Source of the DNA: Crotophaga sulcirostris
Taxonomy: Eukaryota > Chordata > Aves > Cuculiformes > Crotophagidae
Reading direction: 5' to 3'
Length of the DNA stretch: 64,000 nucleotides
Assembly: GCA_013397455.1 (NCBI GenBank)
Contig: VYZB01000329.1
Location: forward strand, 514,500 to 578,499
In this document: positions 1 to 13,450 of the stretch, one piece after another
How the letters are laid out: each line of letters starts with the position of its first letter
Numbering within the stretch: the first letter of the stretch is position 1
Program-made: the position numbers and the translations under genes
Notes under the pieces: model-generated
Told to the model about the DNA's origin: nothing
The model's input: the letters and a program-made list of their open reading frames with translations, nothing else
Databases searched by the model: none

Positions 1-3000
1 TTTGTGTTAATGTTTAATTTCTAAACAAATATCCATGCAAAAATCAGGTCTTGCACAGGGATTAACTATTGTGAACCATCTTTCTTTCCTTTCATTTTAG
101 ATTACGTGTCTTCTGCCTTATAGCCAAAATGAAATCTAGTTTCTCTCCTTTGACCACATCTCAATATGGATAGTAAGAAGTACTAAGAGCTTTCCATTGC
201 TGTGGTATATTCTGTTAATTGCTAACATATTCTGCCACATCATTTTTCACAATATTGGAACTTTTTAACTATACCACAACTCAACAAATATTAACAGGCT
301 CAGACATGTCTTGGAAGATGGTACTGCTAGTATTTCCTTCCTCCTTCAGTTCCCACTGAGGAGAAGTAAATCATTGTGGGACCACATTTCAGCCCTGAAA
401 CATGTTTCAGTTTTGCTCAAACCTAATTCGAGGTCATGTGGAGTTTTATTTCTTTCTCAAAACCAACAAAAATGCAGTTTTTAAGCTTTAATTTCCAAGA
501 AGGTCTCCCTTACAGAATCCACCTAGGCAGATATATTGTAGAAAATCCATTAAAAAACACAGCCTCTAGTTTTTACTGAGAACCTAGGAAAAATTGAAAC
601 TGGTAAATACTTAGCCTCTCAAGACCCTGACCACATGTCCTGCTCTTGTTCCCTTTAGCAGTTTCTCTTTCAAGCTGTCTCCAGGACCTGGGCTGTCTTG
701 GGTGATGCATTTTGCAGTGAGCCTTCATACTAGGGCATGATCTTCAGTAGGGCTCTTGAGTACTCCTAAGATGCAAACAAATGATTAATAAAGAGCAGAT
801 CCCATGCTACAAATTGCATTTCATTCGCACCAATCAGATCTTGCTCTCACAAAAGGAGCTTGTCTACATTCATTTGGTGCAAAATGAGGGATGGACTCAG
901 GTTTCATGAGTTTAAAACCAGAGTTTTCTTCCTCCATTGGGGAATCTAAGTTTTCTTTTGAACAGAAATTTAGATGAAATAAAAAATACATTGCTTCTTT
1001 CACAGCCTTCTTGGCTGGAAACCAGGGACTCCTCTCTGTAATTCTGGTTTATACTACTTATTTTTTGCAGGTGGTTTATGAACATTTATGTTGCCCTGGG
1101 CAAATGACTGAATGTAAGTCTTTTTTACCAAATGCGAAATGAGAATAGTACTGCTCATGACATCTTCTGAACAGTAGTTTTGGGCTGCCTAACATGTTAA
1201 CCAGTGCATAGTATTTATATAATACAAAGTAAATAAATATTTTGCTACTTGATGTGACTTGAAATAGAATTTTCATTCCATTTCTTTTTTCATTGAGAAC
1301 ATAAAAATGCATGCGAAAAATAAATTCCTTGTTATTAATTGAATTAGTTTCTTAACCAGAGGCAAAAGACCAACTAACTAATCAAAAATCCAGTACAGTC
1401 CCTGCTCCCTCAGGAAAACAGACTTTTCAATCAATTTCCTAATTTTCCTCTAAAAAAGCTCGTACAGAACGCCAGTGCTTTGGAAGAATAAGGAAAATGC
1501 AACTAACTTGAAGAGAGACATATTTATATTCGTTTTCTTCACGTAAAAATGTGTAATTTAACAGTTCAATAATTCTTCATTCCTTGTAAAATGTACATAA
1601 CAACTTTAGAGTGACGCTACCTCACTTCTCAGTTTGTGTGTAGAACTACCTGCATTCTCTTGTATCTGTTCAGGGCCTTGGAAGATAATTTTTATTCAAG
1701 CAGAGCAGTGAACATCGCCGATGCCTTAATTTCATCACTGCTCATACAGAAGTGTGTGTTATTAGCATCTGTTAATGTTGATTTGGGTTGTGTCTGCAAT
1801 ATTAGGGTATGTAGCCAGTATCAAAGCGTTCAGATGTAGGGGCTTTTCTGGGTGCTGTGGGTTTTTAGACACTTGTAAATAAATAAATAAACAAAACATT
1901 TTTTAGGCTGATGTCAGCTTACAATGTCATGTTTTCAAGTATTGGGAAATCTCACCCCAAAGGAGAACTTAAATTCTTTCAACAGCATTGCTAAGCTGAA
2001 TAATACAACACCTTTCTGTCAAGTGTTTCCAAAAGCTATGTCTTACTTGCTGCGTAACTTTAGACAGCAGTGAAGACCTTTTTTGTTTGTTCTGTAAAGT
2101 TAGCTTTTAAGAAAAGAACTGACCAGAAAACAAGAATGCTATTTCAGGAAAAAAATTCAAGGTTTTCACGTTCATTTTTATTCTGGTGTAGAAGAAAACT
2201 GAAGCACGTAGTTTTTTATTTTTTCAAAAGAGAACAGACCACCAGAATAACTGATCACACTACAGTTCAAGTATTTATCTAGAAATAAAGGCTTCATTTT
2301 AATTCTCATCCTGAACTGAGACACCAGCTGTTGAAGTATAGTTCTCACAGACCTTGTACTGGATCTGAACTCACAATTCACCCTTGTCATGGAAGGACCT
2401 GCTGATTAAAATTACTTGGAAATAATAAGCATCTTCTTGTGAAGTTTCAGATTTGATGAATCACTATTCATAAGAAAAAAAAAAGATCAGTTCCATTCCT
2501 TGCTTGCAATATTATACATATAGAAGTATGCATAATAATACTATTTTTGAAAGAAACTAGACTGAGGTGGAATTTAGAGACCCAAAGTGAAGATTCAGCT
2601 TCTTTTCATGTTGTACTCATTTGCAGCACACCAGGACAAAATGTTACCATAGAAAATTTCACTGGCGCTTTTGAGAGTATGAAATAGATAGACATGATAT
2701 CATCTCCACTGAACTGAACTTAATGTTTAAAAAGCTAAACGACTACCTCACGCATTCGCTACAATAAATTCCTTTAGCTCCATCTTAATTTCCAGGGCTG
2801 ACAATACCATGCTTGTGGATACGTTTACACAGAAATAGTTTTGGGACAATCTTCCATGCCAAATTTGTTGGTGCAGAAAATGAGCAAATACAGACTGAGA
2901 CAGAAGTGGAAAACACAGGAGCCAAAATGGATGGAGAAACTTCAGGACCACTGCATTGCTGGGAAGACTCACAGGAGTGGCTGCCTACAAGCTACCACCC

Positions 3001-6000
3001 AAAGAGCTGAGTAGATATTATGTGCACAGCAGGTTGGCAGATACAGATTCAGTCTTCCATAGCAATATAGCCCAGTAAAAAGGACTCAAGATCTTTTGTT
3101 TGAGAGTGGAATTACCACGAGTGCAGGAACACAGAGAGCTTTGCTGCTAATGATCCCAATGCAAAAGCAAAGAAACGTGAAATGGGCTTATTTGGTATTG
3201 CTCCAATGAGAATGCAGAAATACCCACGTGTGCCAAGTGGGAAGGATACAGTCAGCAGAGAGAGTATTTTGTTTCTAACTTTAGAAGATATTGCAAACAA
3301 TGGAAAGAGAGAAAGGGATTGGCTTTTATTTTAAAGAGAAAACTCTTTAGCATGCATTTACAATATTGTAACATTTGCACTTAACATAGGCCAGCTTTAT
3401 TTTATTTATTTTTGCATGTTTGCTCAATTTCAGATGGGGTAAGTGAGCCCTTAAATATATAACTTCTAGGTTCATGATATACATCAGAGCTGTATAAAAT
3501 CTCCTAGGAGACTTAAACAAAGAAAACCTAAAAAAGATGTTCCTTATTTCGCTGTAGTTCTGTCCATGATTAATGGAAGCCTGTGATGATGACTGCAACT
3601 CAGTATATTTCTTGGCACTGTCACTGTGTTTTCCTTTCTTCTCAGCTGGGTCAAGTCATAGTGACTATAAAAAGTAGAAGCACAAGGTTTTTCTTGACAG
3701 TTCAGTAATATAAAAGAGGGCCTGCTGCTGTACAGGGTGTTGTTTTGTACATAACTGTGGGTGTTTGTGAGGACAGGATAGAGATTAGAACAAGATAAAT
3801 AGCAAAGAGAGAAAGGATTCAGATGAACTTTTGCAAAAGCAACTCTGCTCCATTTCCATCCCAGCAGCCATTTCTGTGAATGACTCTTTGTACCAGTACC
3901 CTAGCAAAAGAGGTCCCTAGTTTGTTTTTCAGATGTACAATCACCCAGGTTCTATTTAGGCTGCAATATTCAGGGTGTCTAATGTACACATGAAGACAAG
4001 CACGCTGAACACTGTTTAGGTAGCAGAGCTGCTGTGGTGTTTTAACCATAACAAGTTTTGCAGATTTTGTTTCTGTTCTGAGGTGTCAGAGCCTGGCTTC
4101 TGTCTTGGTTTCTTTCACTGCCCAGGTGAGAGCCCTGGTCTGCTCACTTGAGAAGTAATGAATATTTTACCTCAGAAAATACAGCGGAAAAAACATCTGT
4201 GAAAAAACATCAAACTGTATACATAATTTCAGCAGGCAATATTTGATGTAGACTATGCTAACTTGTGTTACTTAATTCTCTTGAGGAAATTTTGCAGAAA
4301 ACATTTTTAATATCCTGTACTTCAGTACTTTTTGATACTTTATCTTTGCTTCAGGACATGTGCATACAGTGACAATCAAGGACTAGAGTGTGGACTAAGT
4401 CATGTCTATGTCAGGCCCCATATAACTTCCAGAAAAAGAGAACTCAACAAGGAAGAAAACCAAAAACTTTTACTGATTTGTTCCCACTTTTGAAAATTTA
4501 CATAAGAAAAAGTGATTGTAGCTAATGGATGGCTTAGGCCATTGTAATGATGTAGAGGCTCTTCTAGTTTGATGAATAAGATTTGTCAGTTGTCCTTTCA
4601 GTACAGCCCACATACCTGGTAATTTTCAGGAAGTGATAAATCACTGAAGTCTGTTCTCTTCCTGGACCACAAAGCTCTTACACATGCTCCTGTTTTGTGG
4701 AGATAGGGGAAGGTTAGAATTCCGTGCATCTAATACTGTTTTATTGCACAGCAATTTAGCTAAATCTTGAAGAGTTCTTCTATATATGATACCTTACTAT
4801 TGCTTCATTTCTTCAAGGATACCTAAGACACACTTACCCTTGTAATCTGAAAAGTGTCCTCTAACCTGGATGGCAAAGGGCATGTCCTGGACCCTCTGGG
4901 CTTTTAAACTCTTGTAACCTTCAAGCAAGCTTACACCCATAGTGGTTATCAGGAATATTCTCTGATTTGTCCAAACTCTTAAGCTGTACCAAGGAATCAT
5001 CTGGGATGGTCCTGGTTGACCTGTGCCTAAACTGTGCTTAAACTATGCCACTAACTATTCTAACGATTACACAATGTTCATGACCGAGATCCAGTGCCCT
5101 ACCCATCACTTTAATTTATAGCCATAACCTTTGCATCTTACTCAGATCCTCTTATATTTTTTTCACCCTCAAATAAAGAGGAAAAAAATCAAAACCATTA
5201 ATATTTTATTTGACAGCTGTACACTGGAGTATGTGAAAAGAGAGATGTGCCAAACATCAGCTAAACAAAAAGTCACTGCCACATTTGTTCTGAAACTGAA
5301 CTCAGTAGGAAGTTTCGTATGGCAAGTACCACCATGAACACACAGCTACCTTCTACACCACATTCCTTCACATTAAAAAGAGGTGGTGGTGGTTGAAATA
5401 CTTCCCTTTGCCACTTTGAGTATAGGTAATCCACTTATCATTGTCATTACAACAAGATTTATTTCACAAATACCTGATAACTCCGTATTTAAACACAAAT
5501 TGCTTCGGTAAGTGAACGTGCCTTGTAACGGAAACTACGAAGTTCAGCAAGGTACTGGAGCAAGAGTTCAACCATAAGCCATTGTCAGCTTCCTGTGTGT
5601 TCAAAATTTATGCCCATGCTAAAGTGCTTTATTAAAAAAGTACTATTTTTTTATTTCATTGCTGATGTAATTTTTGTTAAAATGCATGTTCTTCTATATT
5701 TATACATATGTGTATATAATGTTTCATATGGCTCAATTCTGCTGCCTGCTGATTTGGTTGAACTGCCTTAATGCACATTTACCCTATGAGGTAGTAAAGA
5801 AGCAACTGGTGAGCAAGGTGTCATCTCATGAAGAATATCAGCAATGTCTTATGTCTTTTAAATACAGAGATGGTTAGTTCAGTGTATGGAAGCACAGTTT
5901 TTATAATCACAAGACTATAGTCACCCTTTTAGATTTTATGCTAGAAGGCTTTTCCTGTGACAAACCAATGGCTTGGAAAAAAAGTCTCCTTTTTTAAACA

Positions 6001-8300
6001 GAACATGATAAACAAACGGCTGTTTTTAAATTTAGACAGCCTTGGGGTAGATGTGAGAATAAGCTGTGAATTAAGCATCCCTTGACAGATGGAAGTTTGT
6101 AAAGTGAGAAAAACCAGACTGACCTTTAGTGCAGTGCTGACAAGTGAAGGATTACACCGTCTTTGGTATTAGGAGCCACATGTTATGTGTACCTCATCAG
6201 AGGGGCATATGTACACAGGAAACCCACTGTTCCCTGCCATTTATTAATAGTAATACTTGCTGCAGTCAAAATATTTGGTATATTTAACGCTTTGAAGGAT
6301 TAAGGAGCCATTCCCATTAATACTGAACACAGGAAATTACTAACTCTCAGAACAACACCAGGTATCACAGATGCCAGGGTTTTTTGAAAACTCTGGTTAT
6401 ATGATTTGGTCTGGCTTGTGGCTCCAGTTATACACCTGTGTGTAAGGGCACAGCAGGGAATGGAGTCCCCTGAGATGGGAACTGGAAGCAGCGGGATCTT
6501 CCTGAGGCAGCTCATCCTATCCCACTCCCCCCATATAGGAGCAGGAAAGGCAAGGGGGCAACCAGGGCTGCTGGGAGCTGGAAACCAACAGTGCTGCAGC
6601 ATCACTGGGGTAGAAGATGATGAACCTGGGAGGATGAAATGTGGTCTTGGGCTGTGGGCAGGGATGGAGTAGACCTTGGTGAGGGGTCTTGGTCACAAAT
6701 GATCATTACTGGTGTAATTTAAGAAAATATTATGATCCTTCTGTAACAAGGAGGATAATGATTTTTTTTAAAATTTTCATTACTTTTTGTCATGACAGTC
6801 CTGTCTTCAGACAACATGTAGAACTGTATGGTTTAAATACTGATGTTGAACAGCACTGGAAATATAGGCACTATGGAGCCCTCTGTAAACAAATGTGCAC
6901 ACATTCTTGAGACCGTGCATCTGAAATATCACGTATGGGATGGTCTGTCCCTCCCTTCGACCTGGTGGGTCAGATCCACACAGTCTGCCACTGTTCTCGC
7001 CTCTGAGAAAGGAATCTGCTCTTTGAAAAGGTTCAGATTTCTGAAAGGTTTGAAGATCCCTACTGCAGTCCTAGTAGCTTCCTTTCAGAGGCCCCAAAAG
7101 ATGTGTCAAAACTAGCATGAGCAAACCTGATTTTGCTTAAATTGCAAGTGAATTTTGATTTTTAGACCTGAAAAGAATTATTGAACAGTTTAGATTTTAG
7201 GAAAAAAACACAATTTTTAATACAGCTATGAAAGGTCAGCAACATTTCTTAAGGCATTAATGAGAGGAAAAGCTATACTTCCAAGATATTCCTTCTCATT
7301 TTAGCAATGTATTTTCCCATCAAAAAGTTTTCCCTTTCAAATCTCTCCTTCACTGAGTCTACTTGCTACACTGAATACTCATTCATATTTCCAATCTCAT
7401 TTTACATGAGAAGGATCTTCATGTATCTTTTCTTTTAAGTGGACTTGAGTGTTGCAGCCCTAGGCAGCTGACAAGTTAGATTAGCAGAGATGTTTTACTG
7501 CCATGGCTACAATGCATTCCATTCTCATTTTAGAAGTGTCCTTCTGATCCAGGCATTTTTGCAATGATAGCTATGGGCGTGGTGTTATGGATGTTTATTG
7601 GCCTTATGAAGTCAGGAGAGGGCATTATGTTTTTCAAGGAGATTTTGGAAACAGATGTCAGAGAAAGATGCTCCTATTTTTTCCATTCAGTTGACATGAA
7701 TACAATAAGGAACTTCCATTCCAGACTGTTCCCTCATAAGAAACGTCTTGTGCTCTTACAAGTCACTGTTTCCATCCTGAACCCCTGTTGACACACTCAG
7801 TTCTTTCATGGAGAGCCTTTTTTGTGAGCTTATGCAGTATTTCAAAGCCTCTTGTAATGTAAGATAATTTATCCTAAAAAAATGGTTGCTGTTACTGCAG
7901 ATACAGTAATGGTGGCCTTTGGCCTGACATAAAGTGCTTTGGAGTGACTTTGTCACAGCTGCAAATGTCTTATTGCCATCAGAAGCCACTGAGGCACGTG
8001 AATGGGAAGTGTCAGAAGTTCTCCGGGAAACCCAATGATATTAAAAAAACCCTTGGGAATAAGCAATGCCCAATCTCTCCTCTAATACCATCCCACTAAA
8101 ACACAGAAAAAATCCATTTGTTTATCTCAGGCAAGATTCACTTTGAGACACTTAAATCATCATTGGACTTCGGTTCCACTTAAAAAGCCCTAAGGATTGG
8201 TTCGATTGCATAAATATAAGTGTCAAGTGCCATATAAGATGTTTTAGGAAATCCAAGACATTTTTACAGAGCTAGCAAATATGACCCAGGACATACAGGG
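1..8300. other. Unassigned AT-rich noncoding DNA
   Basis: No host exon, RNA gene or recognisable transposon is visible here on either strand. The longest open frames (about 100 residues, around 6300-6605) show no family motif, and overlapping frames of similar length occur on the opposite strand, as expected by chance. Small items present are a TAAA-type microsatellite at 1875-1896, a four-unit GGT run at 5382-5393 and a TA/TG-rich tract around 5690-5722. The stretch around 6400-6680 is richer in G+C than its surroundings but has no splice-bounded reading frame that I can defend. Old, unrecognisable repeats may well be present. Confidence 0.5.
1875..1896. repeat. TAAA microsatellite
   Basis: About five imperfect TAAA units, the last ones changing to CAAA. 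Such A-rich short repeats often arise from an A-tail or by slippage. No retroelement body was recognised next to it. Confidence 0.7.
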
Positions 8301-10460
8301 AACTTATAATCTTCAGGAGCTGCAACTGTAAGCCAGTGGAAAATGTTAGGGCATCTGAAATGGTCTTTGACACCTCTGTATGAGGAACTGAACCTTTCCC
8401 TTAAACTCGGGTGTCTACTTGTAGACTTCTGTGGACATATTTGGTATTCAAGCTGAGATTTTAGTCAGTAGTCAACAATGTCAGAGTCAATAGAGATAAT
8501 ACAGTCAGAGGAGCTAAGAGAACAACTCCTCTGATCAGCTGCTAGAGTAATTTTCTCACTGTTAGACACCTAGTGTTGTTAAAACGTCTCAGGGCATCTA
8601 AGGCATCTAGCAGAAATTAGTACACAGACACACTACCTACAGGTGACTAATGCCTTTCTGTCATAGTGTCTGGAGGCCAGATTGATGTGCTAGGGCATCT
8701 AAAATTACCTTGTATGTCTGCATTTAGACAACTGAACCACATTCTTCCTGTCTGCTTCAGGATTAAATTAATGGTTCTCCACCAATGGCACCTCCATTGG
8801 TGGTGTCAACTAGATGTCCATGGAGACGCTTACACCAAGGTGTCTCAGCCCATGAGCTGAATTGTGCCAACCTTCTTTCTTCTTCAACCAGTTTTGAATT
8901 TGTCTTTGAAGTTAATTTATTTCAATGTGGTTACGGAATCTAAGATAAAAACCCATAAAAGAACACAAAATTTTACTTTCTTTGGTGACTGAAGTAATGC
9001 GGCCGAAAACATTAAGGCTTTGCTTCTCTCCACTTCACCTCAGCATGGCTTTGGTCAATGAAGGCTGTCAAAGGGCTGTCAAGCAGAACTCCCTGCTATT
9101 TGGTTTTGTAGTAGTGCTCGTGTGTTGGGTTGGTTTCCTCCTGCTATCAATGACTCTTGCAGTGCTGCATGTCAGATGAGCGCAGCCAGCAGCATTCTCT
9201 CCTTCCCTGTGACACTGACTCCATGCCAGGGCCAAGCGAGGTAGGAGTAGGGGGTGGCAATGAAGGAACCATCTGTGCTGCCTCTGTGCATGCTGAGGGC
9301 TCACACACTGTGAGGAGTTCTCAGCTGGACACATCTGGCTGATGTCCAACTGATGTGAATGGTTCCAGTAACTCACACACATTGGAACACACTGGGGAAT
9401 CTGGCCCAAGCTGCTCAGGGTTTGTGGTTTAATGGGCTAAATTGGGTTAGGGAGTGAGTGCCTGCTGTAGCTGGTTGCCTTATTCAAAACCATAATTTGC
9501 AGCTCAAATACAGTTTCAATTAACACTTTTATTTCTCTGTTTAAATGGAAGACTAGTTGGTAAGCTAACCTCCATATGGTCTTTAGTCTAAAAGGACACT
9601 GCGATTGGAAAACGAATATATGCAACAACCCATAAATCCCTTCATGCTTTAAAGAGTATTCACACTTCCCCAGAAAGTACTGTTCTGAGCAAAGGCCTCT
9701 TATAAGTGAACATGACACTTTCTACTCCTACTTCTAAGTTCCTTCTCTTCCATCTGCCATTCTGCTCAGATGAACTCTCATTCAACATCATTGGTCCTGC
9801 TCTGCAGGGAAGAACACACCTGTCTTGAGCAACATTTGAAGTAAGGAGCTTTTAGGACTTCATGTCTTTAGGTCCTGGAATTACTAAGCCAGTGTCCATT
9901 ATTTTCTCTTACTGTATGTTTGCAGTTTCCTCCAAATGCACTGCCTGGAAGAAAAGGAGGGCAGTGGTCATTAATAGGTGGGAAGATAAAGCAAGGTGAG
10001 GTAATTTTGTTATAACTGTTTATTTATCACAAGGTTAAAGGGCAGATGTCTCACCAGAAAATAAAGGAAAGATTTCTTTCCTCAATTCCAGATAAATCGG
10101 AGACTTGTTTCCTTCCTTGTGTTTGTTAACCTATTGTGGATGTAGGCAACTGCCAACAATTCTCTGGCAAAAGGATGGAAATTCTAAAATATTCACTCTC
10201 TGCTATATAAAGGAGAAGTACAATATGAGGGAGACCGAGGATGCTGTTGATGGTAAAGACTGCTTAAGATTTTATTGTGAATAAAACATGGAAACTATTT
10301 TGGATGAAAAGCATAGTTATGTTCATTAAAAGCTGTTGGGAAATAATTAGCTTTGTTTCATAGTGCAGGTAGGCAGAGTTACCAAATTTCTCTCCAGGAT
10401 TTCCTGCCCATGTGCTGCCCAGACAGCGCATGGATATGCAGAAAATCTGATGTATTGGAA
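8301..10460. other. Unassigned noncoding DNA with small repeats
   Basis: No gene recognised. The nine-base word AGGGCATCT occurs three times within about 350 bases (near 8348, 8591 and 8692), each followed by A- or G-rich sequence, which could be a trace of an old LTR or tandem duplication but is too short to assign. A perfect hairpin lies at 8779-8803. The minus-strand open frame at 9068-9409 (113 residues) overlaps a plus-strand frame and has no recognisable domain. Confidence 0.45.
8779..8803. repeat. Perfect 10-bp hairpin with 5-base loop
   Basis: The arms CCACCAATGG (8779-8788) and CCATTGGTGG (8794-8803) are exact reverse complements around the loop CACCT. The stem is too short for a typical pre-miRNA, and the flanking bases do not extend the pairing. 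Both arms contain a CCAAT/ATTGG core, so a paired CCAAT-box-like site is possible but unsupported by other promoter signals. Confidence 0.75.
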
Positions 10461-10525
10461 TTATAGGTTGGATTCGATGACCTCAAAGGTCCTTTCCAAC
10501 CTTGTAATACTGTGGTACTGTGAAT
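10461..10525 (+). mobile_element. CR1 LINE 3' end fragment
   Basis: About 65 bases match the conserved CR1 3' terminus in sense orientation: the TATAGGTTGGATTCGATGACC stretch, then the CCTTTCCAACCTTG block and a short terminal repeat-like tail (AATACTGTGGTACTGTGAA). This is the hairpin-containing 3' region used by CR1 reverse transcriptase to recognise its RNA. The copy is extremely 5'-truncated, as is usual for CR1. Its tail resembles that of the CR1 fragment at 48448-48638, which suggests the same or a close subfamily. Confidence 0.9.
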
Positions 10526-11565
10526 GTATTGGGTTGAGTACTCACACACCAAGAGATGCATATATCCGAACATCATATATGTGATCTGGGGTTCAGTTCC
10601 ACCAGCGCAGGAGAGTTGTCTGGCAGGCAGATTCTGGCAAGTCTTGGAAGCTGGAAATATCTCTCAGATGAACTTGCTCAGCAGAAAAAATCAGATGCCT
10701 GAAGGGAAATCCAGGTCTACAGTAACTCCTACACACATATGAGCTCCAATAAGAAAAGCATGTGAGCATCAATGGTATGTAAAGGCAGTGCAAGAGAGCT
10801 TGCAGGGATAAGTGAGCACAGCCAGTCAATGGTCAGAGAGAAGAACAAGGCCTGAGCCTCCATTTGAGCCAGACATGAGAACAACTTGACCTCCTTCGAA
10901 AGGTCTCCCATTTGAAAACCTACATCTTTGCCCATGGGAGAAGAATTGCATCCTCATGTGGGGTGGTTGCCAGCTGTAGTCATGACCACTCTAAGAATCA
11001 ACCTAGTTGAAGTCAAATGTCTGTCCTTAAAATCTTCTGTTATAGTGGGCTACCCTCTTCTAGCAGACACAAAGTTCATTTCTGTGCATGTGGATGCTGT
11101 TTTGAGTCCAGTTAGCAAAACCAATATTGATCATTTCAAAAAGGAAGGGAGTTCCATGCAGAATTAATATATAAAAGATGCACATACATGATTGTATAAC
11201 TACATCCTGCCTTGCATTCTGATTGCTAAGCATTCAGTATTCTTTACAGGAAATTAATAACTTTACAAACCAGCTGCTCCATCCACCAGCTTTAAAAAAT
11301 AATATTGCTGTTATAAACCATGGATTACTATTTCTGATAGGGGTAATCCCCTTAAAATTGGCCATTCTGTAGTTTAGTGAATTCATCTTTCCTTCAATGT
11401 GTTTTGAGCTAAGAACTGAATGGTTAAATGCCTATAAAGCATCTATAATTTTGGACAAAGTACTAAGAAATGTTGAAAAAATAAAGATACTTGTAAGTAG
11501 TTTTCCTTAACCAAAACCAATATAGTTTGAGTTTTTGAGAATTAAAAGTATATACCAGCATATCA
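10526..11565. other. Unassigned noncoding DNA between CR1 copies
   Basis: No coding or RNA feature is recognised. Short open frames lie on both strands with no motif. The stretch becomes AT-rich toward the CR1 junction at 11566. Confidence 0.5.
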
Positions 11566-11981
11566 TCATAGAATCATAGAATTGTTTAGGTTGGAAAAGA
11601 CCTTTAAGATCATTGAGTCAAACCATGAACCTAAGACTGTCAAGTGTACCACTAAACCATGTCCCTAAGCACCACGTCTGCACATCTTTTAAATACCTCC
11701 AGAGATGGTGAGTCAACCACTCCCCTGGGCAACCTTTTCCAATGCTTAATAACCCTTTTGGTGGAGAATTTTTTCCTAATATCCAATCTAAACATCTCCT
11801 GGTGCAGCTTGAGGACATTTCCTTCTGTTCTATCACTTGCTACCTGGGAAAAGAGACTGACAGCCACCTCACTACAACTTCATCTCACGTAGTTTCAGGT
11901 CTCCCCTGAGCCTCCCTTAAGTCTCCTTTACTCCAGACTAAAGAGCCCCAGGTTCCTCAGTCATTCCTCATTGAACCTGGT

Positions 11982-13449
11982 TTATGGGAAGGTACCCTGA
12001 GAAGAACTGGTGTCGCCATTAAAGACTGAGGCAAAGAAGGCCTTAAATACCTCAGCCTTTTCTTCACCCTTTGTCACTATGTTTCCTCCTGCATTCATTA
12101 AATGATGGAGATTCTCCTTAGTTCTCCTTTTGCTACTATTGCATTTATAGAACCTTTTCAAACTGTCTTTTACAGCAGTTGCCAGACTAAGTTCTGGTTT
12201 GTCTTTAGCCCTTCTAATTTTCTCCCTGCATAACCTCATGACATCCTTGTAGTCCTCCTGAGTTGCTGGACCCTTCTTCCAAAAATCACAAACTCTCTTT
12301 TTTTTTTTTTTTTTTGTCTTGAGTTCTAGGCAAAGATCCCTGTTCCACCAGCCCAGTGTTCACCCTCACCAGCTCATCTCTCTGCCCATGGGGACAGTCT
12401 GTTCCTGCACCTGTGTGATTTCCTTCTTCAAGAATGTCCAACCTTCCTGGACTGTTTTGCAATTCAGGACCATCTCCCAAGGGACTCTGTCAGCCAGTCT
12501 CCTATACAGATGAAAGTCCACCCTCCAGAAGTTCAAGGTGGCAGTTCTGTCGATCCCCCTCCTCACTTCTCCAAGAATCAAAAACTCTGTCATTTCATGA
12601 TTGCTCTTCCCAAGACAGCCTCTAACCACCAGATCACCCACAGGTCCTTCTCTATTTGCAAACAGGTCCAGTGGGGCACCTTCCCTCATTGGCTCACTTA
12701 TCAGCTGTGTCTGGAGATTATCTTCCACACACTTCAGGAAGCTCCTAGACTGCTCCTTCTCCATCGTATTGGATTTCCAGTAGACATCTGCTAAGTTGAA
12801 GTCCCCAAAGAAAACAAGGACTACCAGGTGTTTATACAATATTTTGTCTGCCTCTTTATCCTGGTTGGGTTGTCTAAAACAGGCTGCTACCATGATATCT
12901 GCCTTGTTGACTTTTCCTCGATCCTTACCCCTAAAAACTCAACCCTAGCGTCACCGTCATTAGGCTCTAGACAATTAAAACTCTCCCTAACATACAGGGC
13001 TACCCCACTGACTCCTGTTTGTAGCCTATACCTCCTGAAGAGTTTACAGCCACCCACTGCATCACCCAGTTGTGTGAGTCATCCCACTATGTTTCCATTA
13101 TGGCAACTACATCATAGTTCACCTGTTGCACAACAGCTTCCAGCTCCTCCCTTTTGTTACCCACGCTGCAGGCACTGCTGTAAATGCCCCTCAGTTGGAC
13201 CATTGATCCCATCACTTTGTTGGCAGGAGAAACTGTAAATCCTATGTGACCATTCTCAGGCTTCTCTGTGGTTTCTAACACATCAATAACCCTTCTGTCT
13301 TTGCTGCTGCATGGATCTCCATCCACTGCCCCTACTGAGATGGCAGTCTGAAGGACATTGCTAGCACACCATCCCTCAAACACTGCTATGCTGCCCACAG
13401 GCTTATTTCTACTGAGCCTGGTTATATCCCTTTCCCCCTTCAAATCCAT
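11982..13449 (-). pseudogene. CR1 ORF2 endonuclease and linker remnant
   Basis: CR1 ORF2 encodes an apurinic-like (APE) endonuclease followed by a reverse transcriptase. The endonuclease is largely recognisable across shifted minus-strand frames: GNKREELEAVV and NYDVVAIMET (13087-13449, with the metal-binding Glu of the ET box), YVRESFNCLEPNDGDARVEF near 12950, FFGDFNLADVYWK and GKSNHEMTEF (12366-12893, matching the GDFN and SDH boxes; the Asp of SDH is Asn here). It continues into the basic linker KIRRAKDKPELSLAT and EKAEVFKAFFASVF (11982-12239), after which the RT is deleted. Frameshifts occur near 12290 and 12900. Confidence 0.88.
12299..12316. repeat. Poly(T) tract inside CR1
   Basis: About 18 consecutive T on the plus strand, or A on the CR1 sense strand. 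It sits at the lysine/arginine-rich part of the ORF2 linker, so it most likely grew by slippage from AAA/AAG codons rather than being a poly(A) tail; CR1 elements do not end in poly(A). Confidence 0.8.
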
Positions 13450-13450
13450 T

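Noticed and set aside
6300..6672. Overlapping 88- and 101-codon frames in G+C-richer sequence
   Set aside because: Both strands are open over the same bases, neither has a motif, and there is no CpG island or splice context.
11659..11892. Open frames on both strands near 11.6-11.9 kb as genes
   Set aside because: They are shadows of the CR1 3' region, whose minus strand encodes the degraded ORF2 C-terminus.
12299..12316. Poly(A) tail of a processed pseudogene
   Set aside because: The tract lies inside continuous CR1 ORF2 sequence on both sides, at lysine codons of the linker.
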